A stretch of DNA of 64,000 nt from Ktedonobacterales bacterium (GTDB lineage: Bacteria; Chloroflexota; Ktedonobacteria; Ktedonobacterales; DATBGS01). The stretch is from contig DATBHW010000045.1 of NCBI GenBank assembly GCA_036557285.1, positions 1-64,000 on the forward strand, written 5' to 3'. The first letter of the stretch is position 1; each line of letters begins with the position of its first letter. The position numbers were made by a program, and so were the translations under genes. Positions 8,469 to 17,588 of the stretch are shown here, in pieces. The notes under the pieces are model-generated. The model was not told the DNA's origin and searched no databases. It worked only from the letters and a program-made list of their open reading frames with translations.

Positions 8469-10067
8469 ATGGCCGAGAACACTGTACAATTTCCTAGACG
8501 CCCAAGACATCACCGCCGCCTGGCGCTCTGGTTCTGGCGGCGCAGGCTTTTCTGGCCGATATTGTTCTTCTGGCCCCTGGCGACAGGAACTCTGGCAGCG
8601 GTCTTGCTAGCCCCATTTTTGGGACCGCCCACCAACCTCTTCTGGGCCTTTGGGCAGGGACCAGTAAGCCCCGGCGCCGGAACGCTTAGTTTCGGCGCCG
8701 GAATAGCCAATTTGGGTATCCTGCTTCTGGTTGGCGGGCTGATGCTGGGCCTCTCTCTCTATCTGGCCTCCTGGGCGCAAGCGGTGGCAACTCGCCCACG
8801 CTCTCTGCTCCTGGTGCTGGCCGTCTTGCTGTTGACTGTGCTGGCCGCCAGAGTCACGCTCCCGGCCTGGTCAGGCTGGGCCTATGCCTTTCCACTGGCC
8901 GCCTCGTCAATGATTATCGCTTCATTGCTTGATGCGCAGCTTGGCCTGGTGATGGGCCTCATCCTGGCTTTCCTGGTGGGCGCGGTGGTCGGAGACTCCC
9001 TCGCGCTCAGCCTGATCTACGCTGCGGGCGCGACCATCGGCGCCCTTGGTATGCGTCGGGTCAACCGGCTGGCGCGCTTCGGCGTAGTTGGCCTGGCGGT
9101 AGGACTTAGCTCGCTGCCGCTGATCGGCGCCTTCACCTTCATGTCCAGCGCCCAACAGCCTGACATCGGCAACCTCATCACCCTTTGCCTGGTAGGGCTG
9201 GTCGGCGGCGAGCTTTCAGCCGTCATGGCGCTCTCACTGTACAGCTTCTTTGGCTCGCTCTTCGGCATTACCACCATCTTGCAGCTTTTTGATAGCAGCC
9301 GCCCCAATCATCCGCTGCTGCATCGGCTCTTGCTGGAGGCGCCAGGCACGTATCATCACAGCATCGTCATGGGCGCAATGGCTGAGCGCGCCGCCCAGGA
9401 TATTGGCGCAGATTCCCTGCTGGCGCGCGTCGGTGGGTTCTACCACGATGTCGGCAAGATCGTTCATCCGCAGGTCTTTATTGAAAACCAGTTTAGCGGG
9501 CGCAATGTCCATGACCAGTTGACCCCCTTGAGCAGCGCCAAAGTGATTCGCGCACATGTAAGCCAGGGTCTGCGCATGGCAAACAAACACCACCTGCCAG
9601 CGCGGGTGCGCGATTGCATCGCCGAACATCACGGCACATCGCGCATAGAGTATTTCTATGACAAGGCGAAACGCCAGGCTATAGAAAGAGGTCTGGAGCC
9701 GCCTGATGAGACGACTTTTCGCTATAGAGGCCCAAAACCACAAAGCAAAGAAACCGCGATCTTGATGCTGGCCGATGGAGTCGAGCCTCTGGTGCGCTCC
9801 GGTCAGGCAGGCCAGACACCAGAAGAAATGGATGCCGCTATCCAGCAGCTTTTCCAGGATCGCCTTGCCGACGGGCAACTTGCCGAATCTGGCCTAACGA
9901 TCAACGAACTTGACGCGATCCGCCAGGCGTTTTTGAACATCTTGCGTGGCATATTCCATCAGCGTATTCCGTATCCCGAACTGCACGCCGAGGCGGAGGC
10001 AGAGCCAGACGACAAAGCTGACGATGAACCTGCCTTTCCCAAGGGGCAGATCAAGCAGGTGAGCTAA
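8469..10067 (+). CDS. pgpH: PgpH-like membrane HD-domain phosphohydrolase
   Basis: A 532-residue protein starting at 8469 after a GGAGAAAGAGAGG stretch. The N-terminal ~280 residues contain about seven membrane spans. The cytoplasmic HD domain follows, with H..HH at TYHHSIVMG, the HD pair in GGFYHDVGKIVHP, and the late motif ETAILMLADGVEPLVRS that is characteristic of PgpH-type c-di-AMP phosphodiesterases. The large extracellular sensor domain of Firmicutes PgpH (~700 residues) is absent. It is the first gene of a tight pgpH-ybeY-dgkA operon. The activity on c-di-AMP is inferred from the family. Confidence 0.85.
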   Translation: MAENTVQFPRRPRHHRRLALWFWRRRLFWPILFFWPLATGTLAAVLLAPFLGPPTNLFWAFGQGPVSPGAGTLSFGAGIANLGILLLVGGLMLGLSLYLASWAQAVATRPRSLLLVLAVLLLTVLAARVTLPAWSGWAYAFPLAASSMIIASLLDAQLGLVMGLILAFLVGAVVGDSLALSLIYAAGATIGALGMRRVNRLARFGVVGLAVGLSSLPLIGAFTFMSSAQQPDIGNLITLCLVGLVGGELSAVMALSLYSFFGSLFGITTILQLFDSSRPNHPLLHRLLLEAPGTYHHSIVMGAMAERAAQDIGADSLLARVGGFYHDVGKIVHPQVFIENQFSGRNVHDQLTPLSSAKVIRAHVSQGLRMANKHHLPARVRDCIAEHHGTSRIEYFYDKAKRQAIERGLEPPDETTFRYRGPKPQSKETAILMLADGVEPLVRSGQAGQTPEEMDAAIQQLFQDRLADGQLAESGLTINELDAIRQAFLNILRGIFHQRIPYPELHAEAEAEPDDKADDEPAFPKGQIKQVS

Positions 10068-10070
10068 TGT

Positions 10071-10652
10071 ATGTTTGATGCTGATGAGGCGGGGTTCCCG
10101 GCCCAACAAACCGAAGAAGCGGAAGAGGTGGGTTGGGCCGAACTAACCCTTTTTATAGATGACGAGGCGGGCGATGAAGCCAGGCGTCTGAACCAACCGC
10201 TTCTGGCGCACGTAGCGCATACTGTTTTGGAACTGGCGGGCATCCGGCGACCAGTAGAACTGAACCTATTGGTGCGCGGTGACGAGGGCCTGCGCGAGCT
10301 GAACCGCGTCTATCGGGGCAAGGACACGGCAACTGATGTCCTTTCTTTCCCGGCGCTGGATGAGCCTCTGGTCACAGCGCCCACAGACGAACTCTGGCAA
10401 GACCTCAGCCAGCCAGAGGTCCGTTTCATCACCGCGCCGGGGCTGCCGCTGCAACTGGGCGATGTCGCAATTTCCTATCCCACCGCCATACGCCAGGCCG
10501 CCGAGGCTGGTCATAGTCCCTTGCATGAGTTCGCCTTCTTGCTGGCGCATGGCATCCTACACCTGATCGGCTTTGATGACCAGACCGAGGCTGGTTATCA
10601 CCGCATGGTTGACCTTCAGAACGCTACCCTCGGCCAGATAGGAATCGCCTGA
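10071..10652 (+). CDS. ybeY: endoribonuclease YbeY (16S rRNA maturation)
   Basis: A 193-residue UPF0054/YbeY-family metalloprotein, which in other bacteria acts in 16S rRNA 3'-end maturation and ribosome quality control. It contains VELNLLVRGDEGLRELNRVY and KDTATDVLSFP, both diagnostic of the family. The zinc motif reads HGILHLIGFDD (His160, His164, residue 170): the third ligand, normally His, is Asp here. It starts 4 nt after the pgpH stop and overlaps the dgkA start by one base (TGATG), so translation is probably coupled. Confidence 0.93.
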   Translation: MFDADEAGFPAQQTEEAEEVGWAELTLFIDDEAGDEARRLNQPLLAHVAHTVLELAGIRRPVELNLLVRGDEGLRELNRVYRGKDTATDVLSFPALDEPLVTAPTDELWQDLSQPEVRFITAPGLPLQLGDVAISYPTAIRQAAEAGHSPLHEFAFLLAHGILHLIGFDDQTEAGYHRMVDLQNATLGQIGIA

Positions 10653-11158
10653 TGCCAGACAAGGACGAACCGGGCGGGATAAAGCAGGCCGAACAGGCAG
10701 AACAGCGACCTCCGCCAGACCAACAGATGCGGCCACAGGCACAGCGCGAAAGGACAACACGGCAGAAAGCGCCACAACCGTCACGCGCCGCGTTTTTGCG
10801 CAGCTTTGTGTATGCTTTCAACGGCCTGCGCTATGCTGTGCGCACCCAGCGCAATGCTCGTGTGCATCTGGTCATCGCCATCCTGGCGATTGGGATGGGC
10901 CTCTGGCTGGGCATCAGCCCTGTCGAATGGGGGCTGGTCTTTGTAGCGATCACCGGGGTCTTCATTGCCGAGATGCTCAATACCGTCGTCGAGGCATGCG
11001 TGGACCTGGCAACCCAGGAATATCATCCACTGGCAAAAGTCGCCAAGGATGTTGCCGCCGGAACGGTCTTGCTCAATGCCATCCTGTCAATCATCATTGG
11101 CCTCTTCGTCTTTGGCCCCCACCTCTTCCCGATGATCGGGCGGCTGCTCCATCACTGA
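10652..11158 (+). CDS. dgkA: diacylglycerol / undecaprenol kinase family protein
   Basis: A 168-residue protein. The first ~48 residues are polar and Gln-rich, longer than in typical DgkA. Then come three membrane helices and the family signature EMLNTVVEACVDLATQEYHP with AKVAKDVAAGTVLL, where the Glu and Asp residues bind Mg-ATP. Gram-positive homologues phosphorylate undecaprenol or diacylglycerol to recycle lipid carriers at the membrane. The ATG overlaps the ybeY stop codon. The pgpH-ybeY-dgkA order matches that in Firmicutes. Confidence 0.93.
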   Translation: MPDKDEPGGIKQAEQAEQRPPPDQQMRPQAQRERTTRQKAPQPSRAAFLRSFVYAFNGLRYAVRTQRNARVHLVIAILAIGMGLWLGISPVEWGLVFVAITGVFIAEMLNTVVEACVDLATQEYHPLAKVAKDVAAGTVLLNAILSIIIGLFVFGPHLFPMIGRLLHH

Positions 11159-11318
11159 CCACCGGATACCCCAAAACGGCCAGAGAGGTCGTGAAGATGT
11201 CATGGAGGCGCTCCCCTGGCCGGATTACCTCTTCGTCCGGCGGTTACGATACAGGTCTGCTGCTGTCCACTTATCTGCCAGGCAAGGGTGAAGGTTTGCA
11301 TGGTACCCCGAAACAGGA

Positions 11319-13055
11319 TCAGGTTAGATACTCGGCCAGTGGGAAGGAGCGATGGGCGCGCGGTGGCACCAGAAAGTTCTGCCGGTGGGTCGTGGTGAGC
11401 ACCGCGTTGAAGCCCATGCCGAACGCTCGCGGTTTCAGCTTGAGCGCCGTCCCATCTGGATAGCGTCCATCCATCGCCATCCGCCCCCGGTGGAAAGCGT
11501 CGCTTGTGGGGACGAAGACAACAAAGTGTAGGCCAGCCGACGGCTCGTTAGAATATCGATCCTGCTGGGGGTTGGCGCTGTAGAAAAAGGGATTGTCCAG
11601 GGTGTTGAAGTCAGCCCGCTGGGGGATGGCTGTTCCTGCCCGGTAGAAATTGTCGTAGTTGTCGGTCACATCCTGCGGTAAGCGCGTGGCAGGCTGGATC
11701 GCGGCGCTGTGGCCGACAACCCCGTAGGTTTTGAGATCTTTTGCCAGGGCCACTGCATTCACAATCTGGGCAGGCCCCTCTGGCACGGTTTGCGTGCCTG
11801 CTGGCACATTGAGGCCAGGGCGGAAGGTGGCCCGCACACGGTCTGCGTAGCTGGAAAAGTTGATAGGGCCGTTTCCTTCGTACCACGCTTTCAGATCTTC
11901 GAACAGGTGCGAGAGGTGCATGGTCGTGCCATGCTGGAAGTAGCCATACGGCCATTGGTCGGTGAGGCCGGGGAGGCTCTCCATGTTGGCAATAACGCCA
12001 GGGCCGAGCGCGTTGTGCTGCGTTGAGGTGAACCCCATGAACAATTCAGCGGTGGGGGGGATGTACTCGGCTCCTGGGATTCTGGCCGAGCGGGCCATCT
12101 GGCTCGGCAGGCTTTGCTTGCCATAGAATCCGCCACCGGCGAAGCCCCGACGAATGCTCGTGATCTGGAATAACCAACCGGCCTGGCCTGGTTTCGTTCC
12201 GAAAAGGGCATCCATTCCAGCCTGGATGTGGGCGAGCGAATCGCTGCGCAAGAGTACGGCCACATCATTCGCTTCGAGGATAATGCCTGAGTACCCGGGC
12301 GGAGGCTGATCGCTGGGGAAGGTAATCGCGTCGAGAATCGCATGGACCGTCTTCCCGGCTGCCTGAGAAGCGCGATAGTCAATGGGCAGGTAGTCGGGAT
12401 AGGGTGTCCAGGCAGCAAAGTGGTACGACTGCTTGCCCAGTCGTGGAATATATCGCTGAAAGTAGGGCAGTCCCCAGGCGATGGTAATGCCCAGCCCGCC
12501 AGCCGTCTGCGGGTAGGTCTGCTCCAGCGCCTGAATGGCTAATTCAAGCTGCGCCTGGGCCTGCTGGAGCGTCCTGGCGCTGGGATCGATCTTCAAGGTG
12601 GCCGTCACGACCTGATGATGAAGCGGGGGAACAACCACAGACAGCGCGCCTGTGCTGCTGCTGCTCCCTGTGCCATCGTCGGTGATGACTGACACGTCCT
12701 GCAACAGGTGCTGCTCCGGCAGGAACGTAAACGACGATGCGGGCGCCGATGCCGTCCCATCACGCGCGGGTGGCTTTGCAAAGGTATCGATCAATTCGTA
12801 GACGCCGTTGGCTGCCCCTGGGGTTGCTGGCGCTGGGGGAGTGGGAAGGGCAGCGTTCACAAATGGCTCCCCGCAGGTGGGACAGAAGCGAGCGCCTCCT
12901 GGCACGTCTTCCCCACATCTGGCACAGCGGCTGATCGGCGCGCTTGCTGCTGTCAGCACCGCTGCGCCCACTTTCGTCGGCTGCGCTCGCCCACAAGAGC
13001 GGCAGACGCCTCGCGCCGTGTCTATTTCTCCCTGGCAGAAGATACACTGTTCCAA
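11319..13055 (-). CDS. double zinc-ribbon protein with large uncharacterised C-terminal domain
   Basis: A 578-residue protein. The N-terminus has two treble-clef zinc ribbons: C..C/C..C at residues 4-22 (CIFCQGEID..CRSCG) and 43-62 (CARCGEDV..FCPTCG). A Pro/Ala linker leads into a ~400-residue domain starting LSVVVPPLHHQVVTATLKID. Features such as GLGITIAWGLPYFQRYIP and HGTTMHLSHLFEDL faintly recall Dyp-type peroxidase-like alpha/beta barrels, but I cannot confirm heme ligands, so the function is left open. There is no signal peptide. It is monocistronic, convergent with the dgkA operon. Confidence 0.7.
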   Translation of the reverse strand: MEQCIFCQGEIDTARGVCRSCGRAQPTKVGAAVLTAASAPISRCARCGEDVPGGARFCPTCGEPFVNAALPTPPAPATPGAANGVYELIDTFAKPPARDGTASAPASSFTFLPEQHLLQDVSVITDDGTGSSSSTGALSVVVPPLHHQVVTATLKIDPSARTLQQAQAQLELAIQALEQTYPQTAGGLGITIAWGLPYFQRYIPRLGKQSYHFAAWTPYPDYLPIDYRASQAAGKTVHAILDAITFPSDQPPPGYSGIILEANDVAVLLRSDSLAHIQAGMDALFGTKPGQAGWLFQITSIRRGFAGGGFYGKQSLPSQMARSARIPGAEYIPPTAELFMGFTSTQHNALGPGVIANMESLPGLTDQWPYGYFQHGTTMHLSHLFEDLKAWYEGNGPINFSSYADRVRATFRPGLNVPAGTQTVPEGPAQIVNAVALAKDLKTYGVVGHSAAIQPATRLPQDVTDNYDNFYRAGTAIPQRADFNTLDNPFFYSANPQQDRYSNEPSAGLHFVVFVPTSDAFHRGRMAMDGRYPDGTALKLKPRAFGMGFNAVLTTTHRQNFLVPPRAHRSFPLAEYLT

Positions 13056-13404
13056 GCTCGTTCTCCTGACCTTTTGTGCGGCTGTACACCTCTGTCCCTG
13101 TACAGGCTGTTTCAGTGTACATCTTGTCTTGGGTATAGAATTATCAGGGATATATCATCTTTGTATCATTGGTGTGGTTGATTGGAGGAGCTAAGCAATG
13201 AGACCTCCCCTTTAGTATAGATGTTCTTCGAGCGGTTGTCCGTGAACTGGCTCACACTCTGGTTGTGGGCTGATTCATACCCCCCTGGTTGCGCAACGAG
13301 GTTGCATGACTGAGCAATAAGAAAAAAGGAGCCTTGCCGAAAGATTGAAGGAATATGCCTCCTTCCTCATTTCTGCATCGTTTGCTCAACACATCATCAT
13401 CCCC

Positions 13405-13432
13405 TTGACAACGAGATTCTCTGAGCTATAAT
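13405..13432 (+). promoter_or_regulatory. consensus promoter before a double hairpin
   Basis: Perfect TTGACA (13405-13410), a 16-bp spacer and perfect TATAAT (13427-13432). The predicted start near 13440 lies just upstream of two strong hairpins (13449-13476 and 13485-13550) that come before the gene at 13578. Confidence 0.8.
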
Positions 13433-13448
13433 GGTCTCACCAAAGAGG

Positions 13449-13476
13449 AACAGGTCGCCAGCAGAGGCGACCTGTT
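13449..13476 (+). terminator. terminator-like hairpin in a 5' leader
   Basis: An 11-bp perfect stem (AACAGGTCGCC / GGCGACCTGTT) with a 6-nt loop, followed by TTGTTT. It would form within ~10 nt of the predicted transcription start. It could terminate a tiny RNA or attenuate the downstream gene. Confidence 0.6.
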
Positions 13477-13484
13477 TTGTTTCG

Positions 13485-13550
13485 CAGAAGACCAAGAGAG
13501 CAGACGCGCCAGGTTTCTTTCTCCAGCGCGCCTGCTCTCTTGGTCTTCTG
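13485..13550 (+). repeat. 25-bp inverted repeat, second leader hairpin
   Basis: Arms 13485-13509 and 13526-13550 are complementary over 25 bp with one mismatch, around a 16-nt pyrimidine-rich loop. Core arm: CAGAAGACCAAGAGAGCAG. It follows the first hairpin directly and ends 13 bp before the Shine-Dalgarno of the next gene (AAAAGGAGGG). Confidence 0.75.
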
Positions 13551-13577
13551 TATCGCTGCTCAAAAGGAGGGTTCATC

Positions 13578-14045
13578 ATGAAAGAGAAGCGTTCTCTCAT
13601 CACCCTGTCCGATGAACAAACTATTGCCTGGTTACAGCACCATGTGCAGGTGCTGCATGGCTACGCCCTGGCGCTGGCGCTGAAGGCAGGGCTCAGTCCA
13701 GCGGAGGCGGCTGCGACCTTCGTCGAACCCGGACATGGCGACAGAGCAGATCTTCACCCCCCCGCCTCGCTTCAACTGCAAGCCAGACAGATTGCGGAAG
13801 CCTTGGCGCTCACCCATGGTGCAGAACACGTTCATGTTCAGCACCATGACAATACCTGGAGCGTTCAGGTTACGGTGATTGACCGTGAGCCATTTGAGCG
13901 GTATGGAGCATCCCTTGAGATGCATACCCAGTGGATCGCCGAGCAAGTGCGCCATGTCTGCGAACCGAAGGGCATACGCCCTTCGGTCTGGCTTGATCAA
14001 GAGACGCTGTCCCTGCACCTCTCTCTCCAGATGGAGAGGCGGTAA
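13578..14045 (+). CDS. conserved-looking hypothetical protein
   Basis: A 155-residue soluble protein starting at the ATG at 13578, which follows AAAAGGAGGG. It is rich in His, Gln and Leu, and appears mixed alpha/beta: an N-terminal helical part (TIAWLQHHVQVLHGYALALA), then strands around HVHVQHHDNTWSVQVTVID. No motif that I recognise. It is the only gene downstream of the consensus promoter and double hairpin at 13405-13550, which suggests tight control of its expression. The coding pattern and strong ribosome binding site support it as real. Confidence 0.65.
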   Translation: MKEKRSLITLSDEQTIAWLQHHVQVLHGYALALALKAGLSPAEAAATFVEPGHGDRADLHPPASLQLQARQIAEALALTHGAEHVHVQHHDNTWSVQVTVIDREPFERYGASLEMHTQWIAEQVRHVCEPKGIRPSVWLDQETLSLHLSLQMERR

Positions 14046-14238
14046 AGTCCGCAGAGGAGAACGGTGAAGATGGCATGTCCCACGAGTCTCACCCTGCCAT
14101 CTTCATCCTGCTGGGTCGAACGCGGCGATGGTGACACCTGCTTCTCACCCTGTGTGCGGTTGAGAAAGCTGAGGAGACGTCAGCACAAGAAACAACGATC
14201 ATGGGAGCTGTTTGAGACAAGGAGCCCACAGAAGCCGT

Positions 14239-14580
14239 ATGACGCACTCTTCAGTCACGATCCAGACTTCTGCCCAATTCATGTCCTCCACCCCTGGCTG
14301 GATGGGCGAAGTGGCTCTCATCGCTCACTACCTGCGAACGCAAGGAGGGCGGGCAGCCATTGCTGAGCAGGTCCGCTTTGCCCGGCGGCGGTTCGGGCGC
14401 TATGATGTGATCGACTTTGTGGCCGTACTCTTCGGCTATGCCATCAGCGGTGAACGGACCCTGCAAGTCTTCTACGAGCGGCTGCGACCCTGGGCCGTGG
14501 CCTTCATGGCGCGGCCAGCGTTCAAGAGTCTCTTCAGGGAAAGCCTGGCTGACAGCGCGCACCACTTGCTCGGCCCACTG
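14239..14580 (+). pseudogene. decayed transposase N-terminal fragment
   Basis: The translation from about the ATG at 14239 or 14281 contains RFARRRFGRYDVIDFVAVLF and SGERTLQVFYERLRPWAVAF, which I associate with N-terminal regions of transposases abundant in Ktedonobacteria. Similarity fades after ~100 residues, and the frame then runs through the Kdp operator region at 14694-14750, which is unlikely to be coding. The DDE catalytic domain is missing. The family assignment is from memory and tentative. Confidence 0.45.
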
Positions 14581-14693
14581 GCGCTGTGCTGTTTGTTCCA
14601 GGCCATCCTTATACCCCAGTTGTCAACCCAATCCGAGGCGACGATGGCGTCTCTTCTCTCTAGCCTCTGCTGCCAGAGCGAGACATGCGCCAA

Positions 14694-14750
14694 TCTTGAT
14701 ATGATCTTAACGGCCTGGCCTCTCTTTCTTGACATCAACTTGATCTTGAC
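14694..14750 (+). promoter_or_regulatory. operator array upstream of the kdp sensor kinase gene
   Basis: Four TCTTRAY heptamers start at 14694, 14705, 14727 and 14744 (spacings 11, 22 and 17 bp). They are followed at 14753-14762 by GCTATGCTTC, probably including the -10. The arrangement is nearly repeated at 17589-17639, including CTTGATAYGATCTTAAC and the downstream GGCTATGCTTC. OmpR-family regulators bind such tandem repeats, so KdpE is the likely ligand (inferred). Confidence 0.65.
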
Positions 14751-14929
14751 GGGCTATGCTTCTTTCCAGGAGGCTGCCCAGGCGCCAGAGTGGGAAGGCT
14801 GCGGGCCAGTATCGCTGGTGGCCGCCTGGAGCATATTTCCTGCACCCCAAGGGACTCCCTGGGCAGAGGGCAAGTTTCTTGCAGCATGCTCCAGGTAGAG
14901 GGGGGCAGGGCAAGAAGAAGGTACCAACT

Positions 14930-16798
14930 ATGACACTTCCATCAGATCAACATGAGCAGTTGCCAGAGGCTACTGCACCTGTGGCGCCGCGCGGGCAGGT
15001 GGTCCACCGGGTTGCGCCAGCGCCCAAGCCGTCACGTTCCTATTCCCTGCTTTTCTTCCTGGCGCGTTTCCTCTTTCCAGCCTCGCGTGTGCCCGGGTGG
15101 AAAGGTTACGTTGCTGCGGCGCTGGGCGTTGCTCTGGCTTCTGGCGTCATTGGCCTCATCGAGCAATTCATCCATATCGCCAATATCTCGTTGATCTATT
15201 TGCTCGTCATCCTCTGGCTGGCAACCGCCTTCGGATGGGCGCCAGCGTTCCTGGCATCAGTGCTGGCCTTTCTGGCCTATGATTTTTTCTTCATCCCACC
15301 CGTTCATCGCCTGACGGTGGATGACCCTGCCGAGTGGGTAACGTTGTTCGTCTTCCTGATAACGGCGCTGGTCCTGGGCCAACTCACCGCGCTGGTGCAA
15401 GCACGCGCCCGCGAAGTGCGAGAGAGCCAGCAGCGAACCGCCACCCTCTATGCGCTGGCACAGTTGGTCGCCTCCACCACTGATCAGCAGGCGCTTCTGG
15501 ATGCGCTGGTACAGCGTGTCCTCGATGTATTTACGCCCTTCGGAGTCAGGGGCTGCGCGCTTTTCTTGCCAGACCCCAACAAACATCTGGTGATGCGAGC
15601 GGCAGCAATGGGTACGCTCCCGCCAACTACTTTTAACCTGGAGCAGCGTGAGCAGTCTGCCCTCGCCGGATGGGCGTTGACGCAGGCGTCTCCTGTTGGG
15701 CAGGCCCTGCGCCTGCAAGAGGGGCGGCGCCAGCAGGAATACAGCCTCATCTATGTACCGCTGCAAAGTCGCCGCGAAGTGGTGGGCGTCCTGGGATTCC
15801 TGGGCATGCCAGAAAGTCGTCGCCTCGTCTCAAGACTGGCGCGCCTGCCAGAGCGGTCGGCTACCCCTCTCCTGGCGTATAGTGGGCGTGGCCCCGAAAC
15901 AGAACTCTTTGAAGCCTTTTGCGACCAGATCGCCCCCGCCCTCGAACGGGCAACGCTCCAACAGCAGGCCATCCACGCCGAAGCCCTCCGCGAAAGTAAT
16001 CGCCTCAAAGATGTGCTGCTCGGCTCGGTCAGTCACGAACTGCGAACGCCGCTGGCCTCCATCCAGGCAGCGGCCAGCAGCTTGTTGGAGCCTGAAGTGA
16101 CCTGGAACCAGGCAGAACAACAGGAGTTGCTGGAATCCATCACTACCAGCGTTGGGCGGCTGAATCGTTTGGTGAGTAATTTGCTCGATCTCTCGCGGCT
16201 GGAAGCAGGGGTAGCAGAACCACAGAAAGACTGGCACTTCATTGACGAGATCGTAGCAACCGTACTCGACCGATTGGACCTGGCAGGGCAAGGACGGGAT
16301 CACCACCTTCAGGTTGACATTCCTGATACAATACCGCTCGTGCCGATGGATCACGAGCAAATCGAGCAGGTGCTGACCAACCTGATCGAAAACGCCCTTA
16401 AATACTCCCCGGCAGGCAGTGTCGTTCGGATTCAAGCACAGGTGAAAGAGTCGCCAGAGGAGGGCACGGCATTGGAGGTGCGGGTTTCGGATCAGGGCAT
16501 TGGTATCCCTGCTTCTGAATTGCAGGCCATCTTCGATAAATTCTATCGCGTGCAGCAAGTGCGCCTCCCCTGGACAAAGTCACGGCCACCAGCAGGCACG
16601 GGCCTGGGCCTTGCCATCTGCGCCAACATCATCCACGCGCATGGTGGGCGCATCTGGGCCGAAGGTCTGCCTGGCAATGGCGCAACGTTTATCTTTACCC
16701 TGCCCATGCCCGCTGGTGGCGCTCTCACAGATGTGCCTCCGCTGGAGGAGCGCGAGGGGCGCCAGCCCGCCTATCCACCGGAGGTCACTGCCCCATGA
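14930..16798 (+). CDS. sensor histidine kinase, KdpD C-terminal half
   Basis: A 622-residue membrane kinase from the ATG at 14930. About residues 40-160 form the KdpD-type four-helix membrane domain (DUF4118), with NISLIYLLVILWLATAFGWA and YDFFFIPPVHRLTVDDPAEW. A GAF-like domain follows (~170-330), then HisKA with the phosphoacceptor His369 in SVSHELRTPLAS, and an HATPase_c domain with N box (LIENALKYS), G1 box (DQGIGIP) and G2 (GTGLGLAI). It lacks the cytosolic N-terminal KdpD and USP domains, which are encoded separately at 23.2 kb. It overlaps the response regulator start (ATGA). Predicted role: sensing for Kdp potassium uptake. Confidence 0.9.
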   Translation: MTLPSDQHEQLPEATAPVAPRGQVVHRVAPAPKPSRSYSLLFFLARFLFPASRVPGWKGYVAAALGVALASGVIGLIEQFIHIANISLIYLLVILWLATAFGWAPAFLASVLAFLAYDFFFIPPVHRLTVDDPAEWVTLFVFLITALVLGQLTALVQARAREVRESQQRTATLYALAQLVASTTDQQALLDALVQRVLDVFTPFGVRGCALFLPDPNKHLVMRAAAMGTLPPTTFNLEQREQSALAGWALTQASPVGQALRLQEGRRQQEYSLIYVPLQSRREVVGVLGFLGMPESRRLVSRLARLPERSATPLLAYSGRGPETELFEAFCDQIAPALERATLQQQAIHAEALRESNRLKDVLLGSVSHELRTPLASIQAAASSLLEPEVTWNQAEQQELLESITTSVGRLNRLVSNLLDLSRLEAGVAEPQKDWHFIDEIVATVLDRLDLAGQGRDHHLQVDIPDTIPLVPMDHEQIEQVLTNLIENALKYSPAGSVVRIQAQVKESPEEGTALEVRVSDQGIGIPASELQAIFDKFYRVQQVRLPWTKSRPPAGTGLGLAICANIIHAHGGRIWAEGLPGNGATFIFTLPMPAGGALTDVPPLEEREGRQPAYPPEVTAP

Positions 16799-17580
16799 AC
16801 AGCGATCCTGACACCCCCCCTGAAGCGCGGGCGCCTCGCCCGCAGACTCCCACTGGACCACAGCGCGGCCCGTCGGCTCGTGTGCTGGTCATTGATGACG
16901 AGCCAGAAATCTGGCGGGCTGTGCGCGCCGGGCTGACCAGCGCCGGGTTCACTGTTGACTGGGCATCTACCGGCGCGGAGGGCCTTGAACTGGTAGCGCG
17001 CTGGCATCCTGATGTCATCATCCTCGACCTGGCTCTGCCCGATCAAGATGGTATCGAAGTCTGTCGGCAAGTGCGCGAATGGTCGCAGGCGCCCATCATT
17101 GTGCTTTCCGTGCGCGGCGCAGATGCCGACAAGGTGACGGCGTTGGAACTGGGCGCTGATGACTATCTCACCAAGCCGTTTAGCATGGCTGAATTGATCG
17201 TTCGCGTGCGGGTCGCCTTGCGCCATATGGCGCGCGCAGCGGGCAGCAGCGACCGCGAGGCCCTCTTCCAAACTGGCGCGCTGGTGATCGACTTTGAACG
17301 ACGCCAGGTCAGGATGGATGGCCGGGAAATTCATCTGACACCTATCGAATATGACCTCCTCAAATATCTGGCGATCAACGCGGGCCGGGTACTTACCCAT
17401 CGAGCCATTCTGCGGGCCGTCTGGGGACCGGCCTATGAACAAGAGGTGCGCTATCTGCGCGTCTTTTTCAACCAACTCCGCCGCAAGATCGAGCCTGATC
17501 CAAGCCGTCCCCGCTACCTCCTCACTGAACTGGGCATCGGCTATCGGTTGCGTGTCAACGAACCCCCTCACTCCCACTGA
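16795..17580 (+). CDS. kdpE: KdpE-type OmpR-family response regulator
   Basis: A 261-residue protein. The first ~28 residues are a Pro-rich extension. The receiver domain has the acidic pair in VLVIDDEPE, phosphoacceptor Asp78 (IILDLALPD), Thr/Ser in IVLSVRG and Lys in YLTKPF. The winged-helix output domain follows, with LTPIEYDLLKYLAINAGRVL, HRAILRAVWG and the KdpE-typical YLRVFFNQLRRKIEPDP. It is translationally coupled to the kinase (ATGA overlap). It most likely binds the phased TCTTRAY arrays at 14694 and 17589, which would autoregulate its own operon and drive kdpFABC. Confidence 0.92.
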   Translation: MNSDPDTPPEARAPRPQTPTGPQRGPSARVLVIDDEPEIWRAVRAGLTSAGFTVDWASTGAEGLELVARWHPDVIILDLALPDQDGIEVCRQVREWSQAPIIVLSVRGADADKVTALELGADDYLTKPFSMAELIVRVRVALRHMARAAGSSDREALFQTGALVIDFERRQVRMDGREIHLTPIEYDLLKYLAINAGRVLTHRAILRAVWGPAYEQEVRYLRVFFNQLRRKIEPDPSRPRYLLTELGIGYRLRVNEPPHSH

Positions 17581-17588
17581 TTCCATAT

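Noticed and set aside
14756-14929. N-terminal extension of the Kdp sensor kinase
   Set aside because: The upstream codons run through the promoter region and have no conservation-like pattern. ATG 14930 fits the known domain start.
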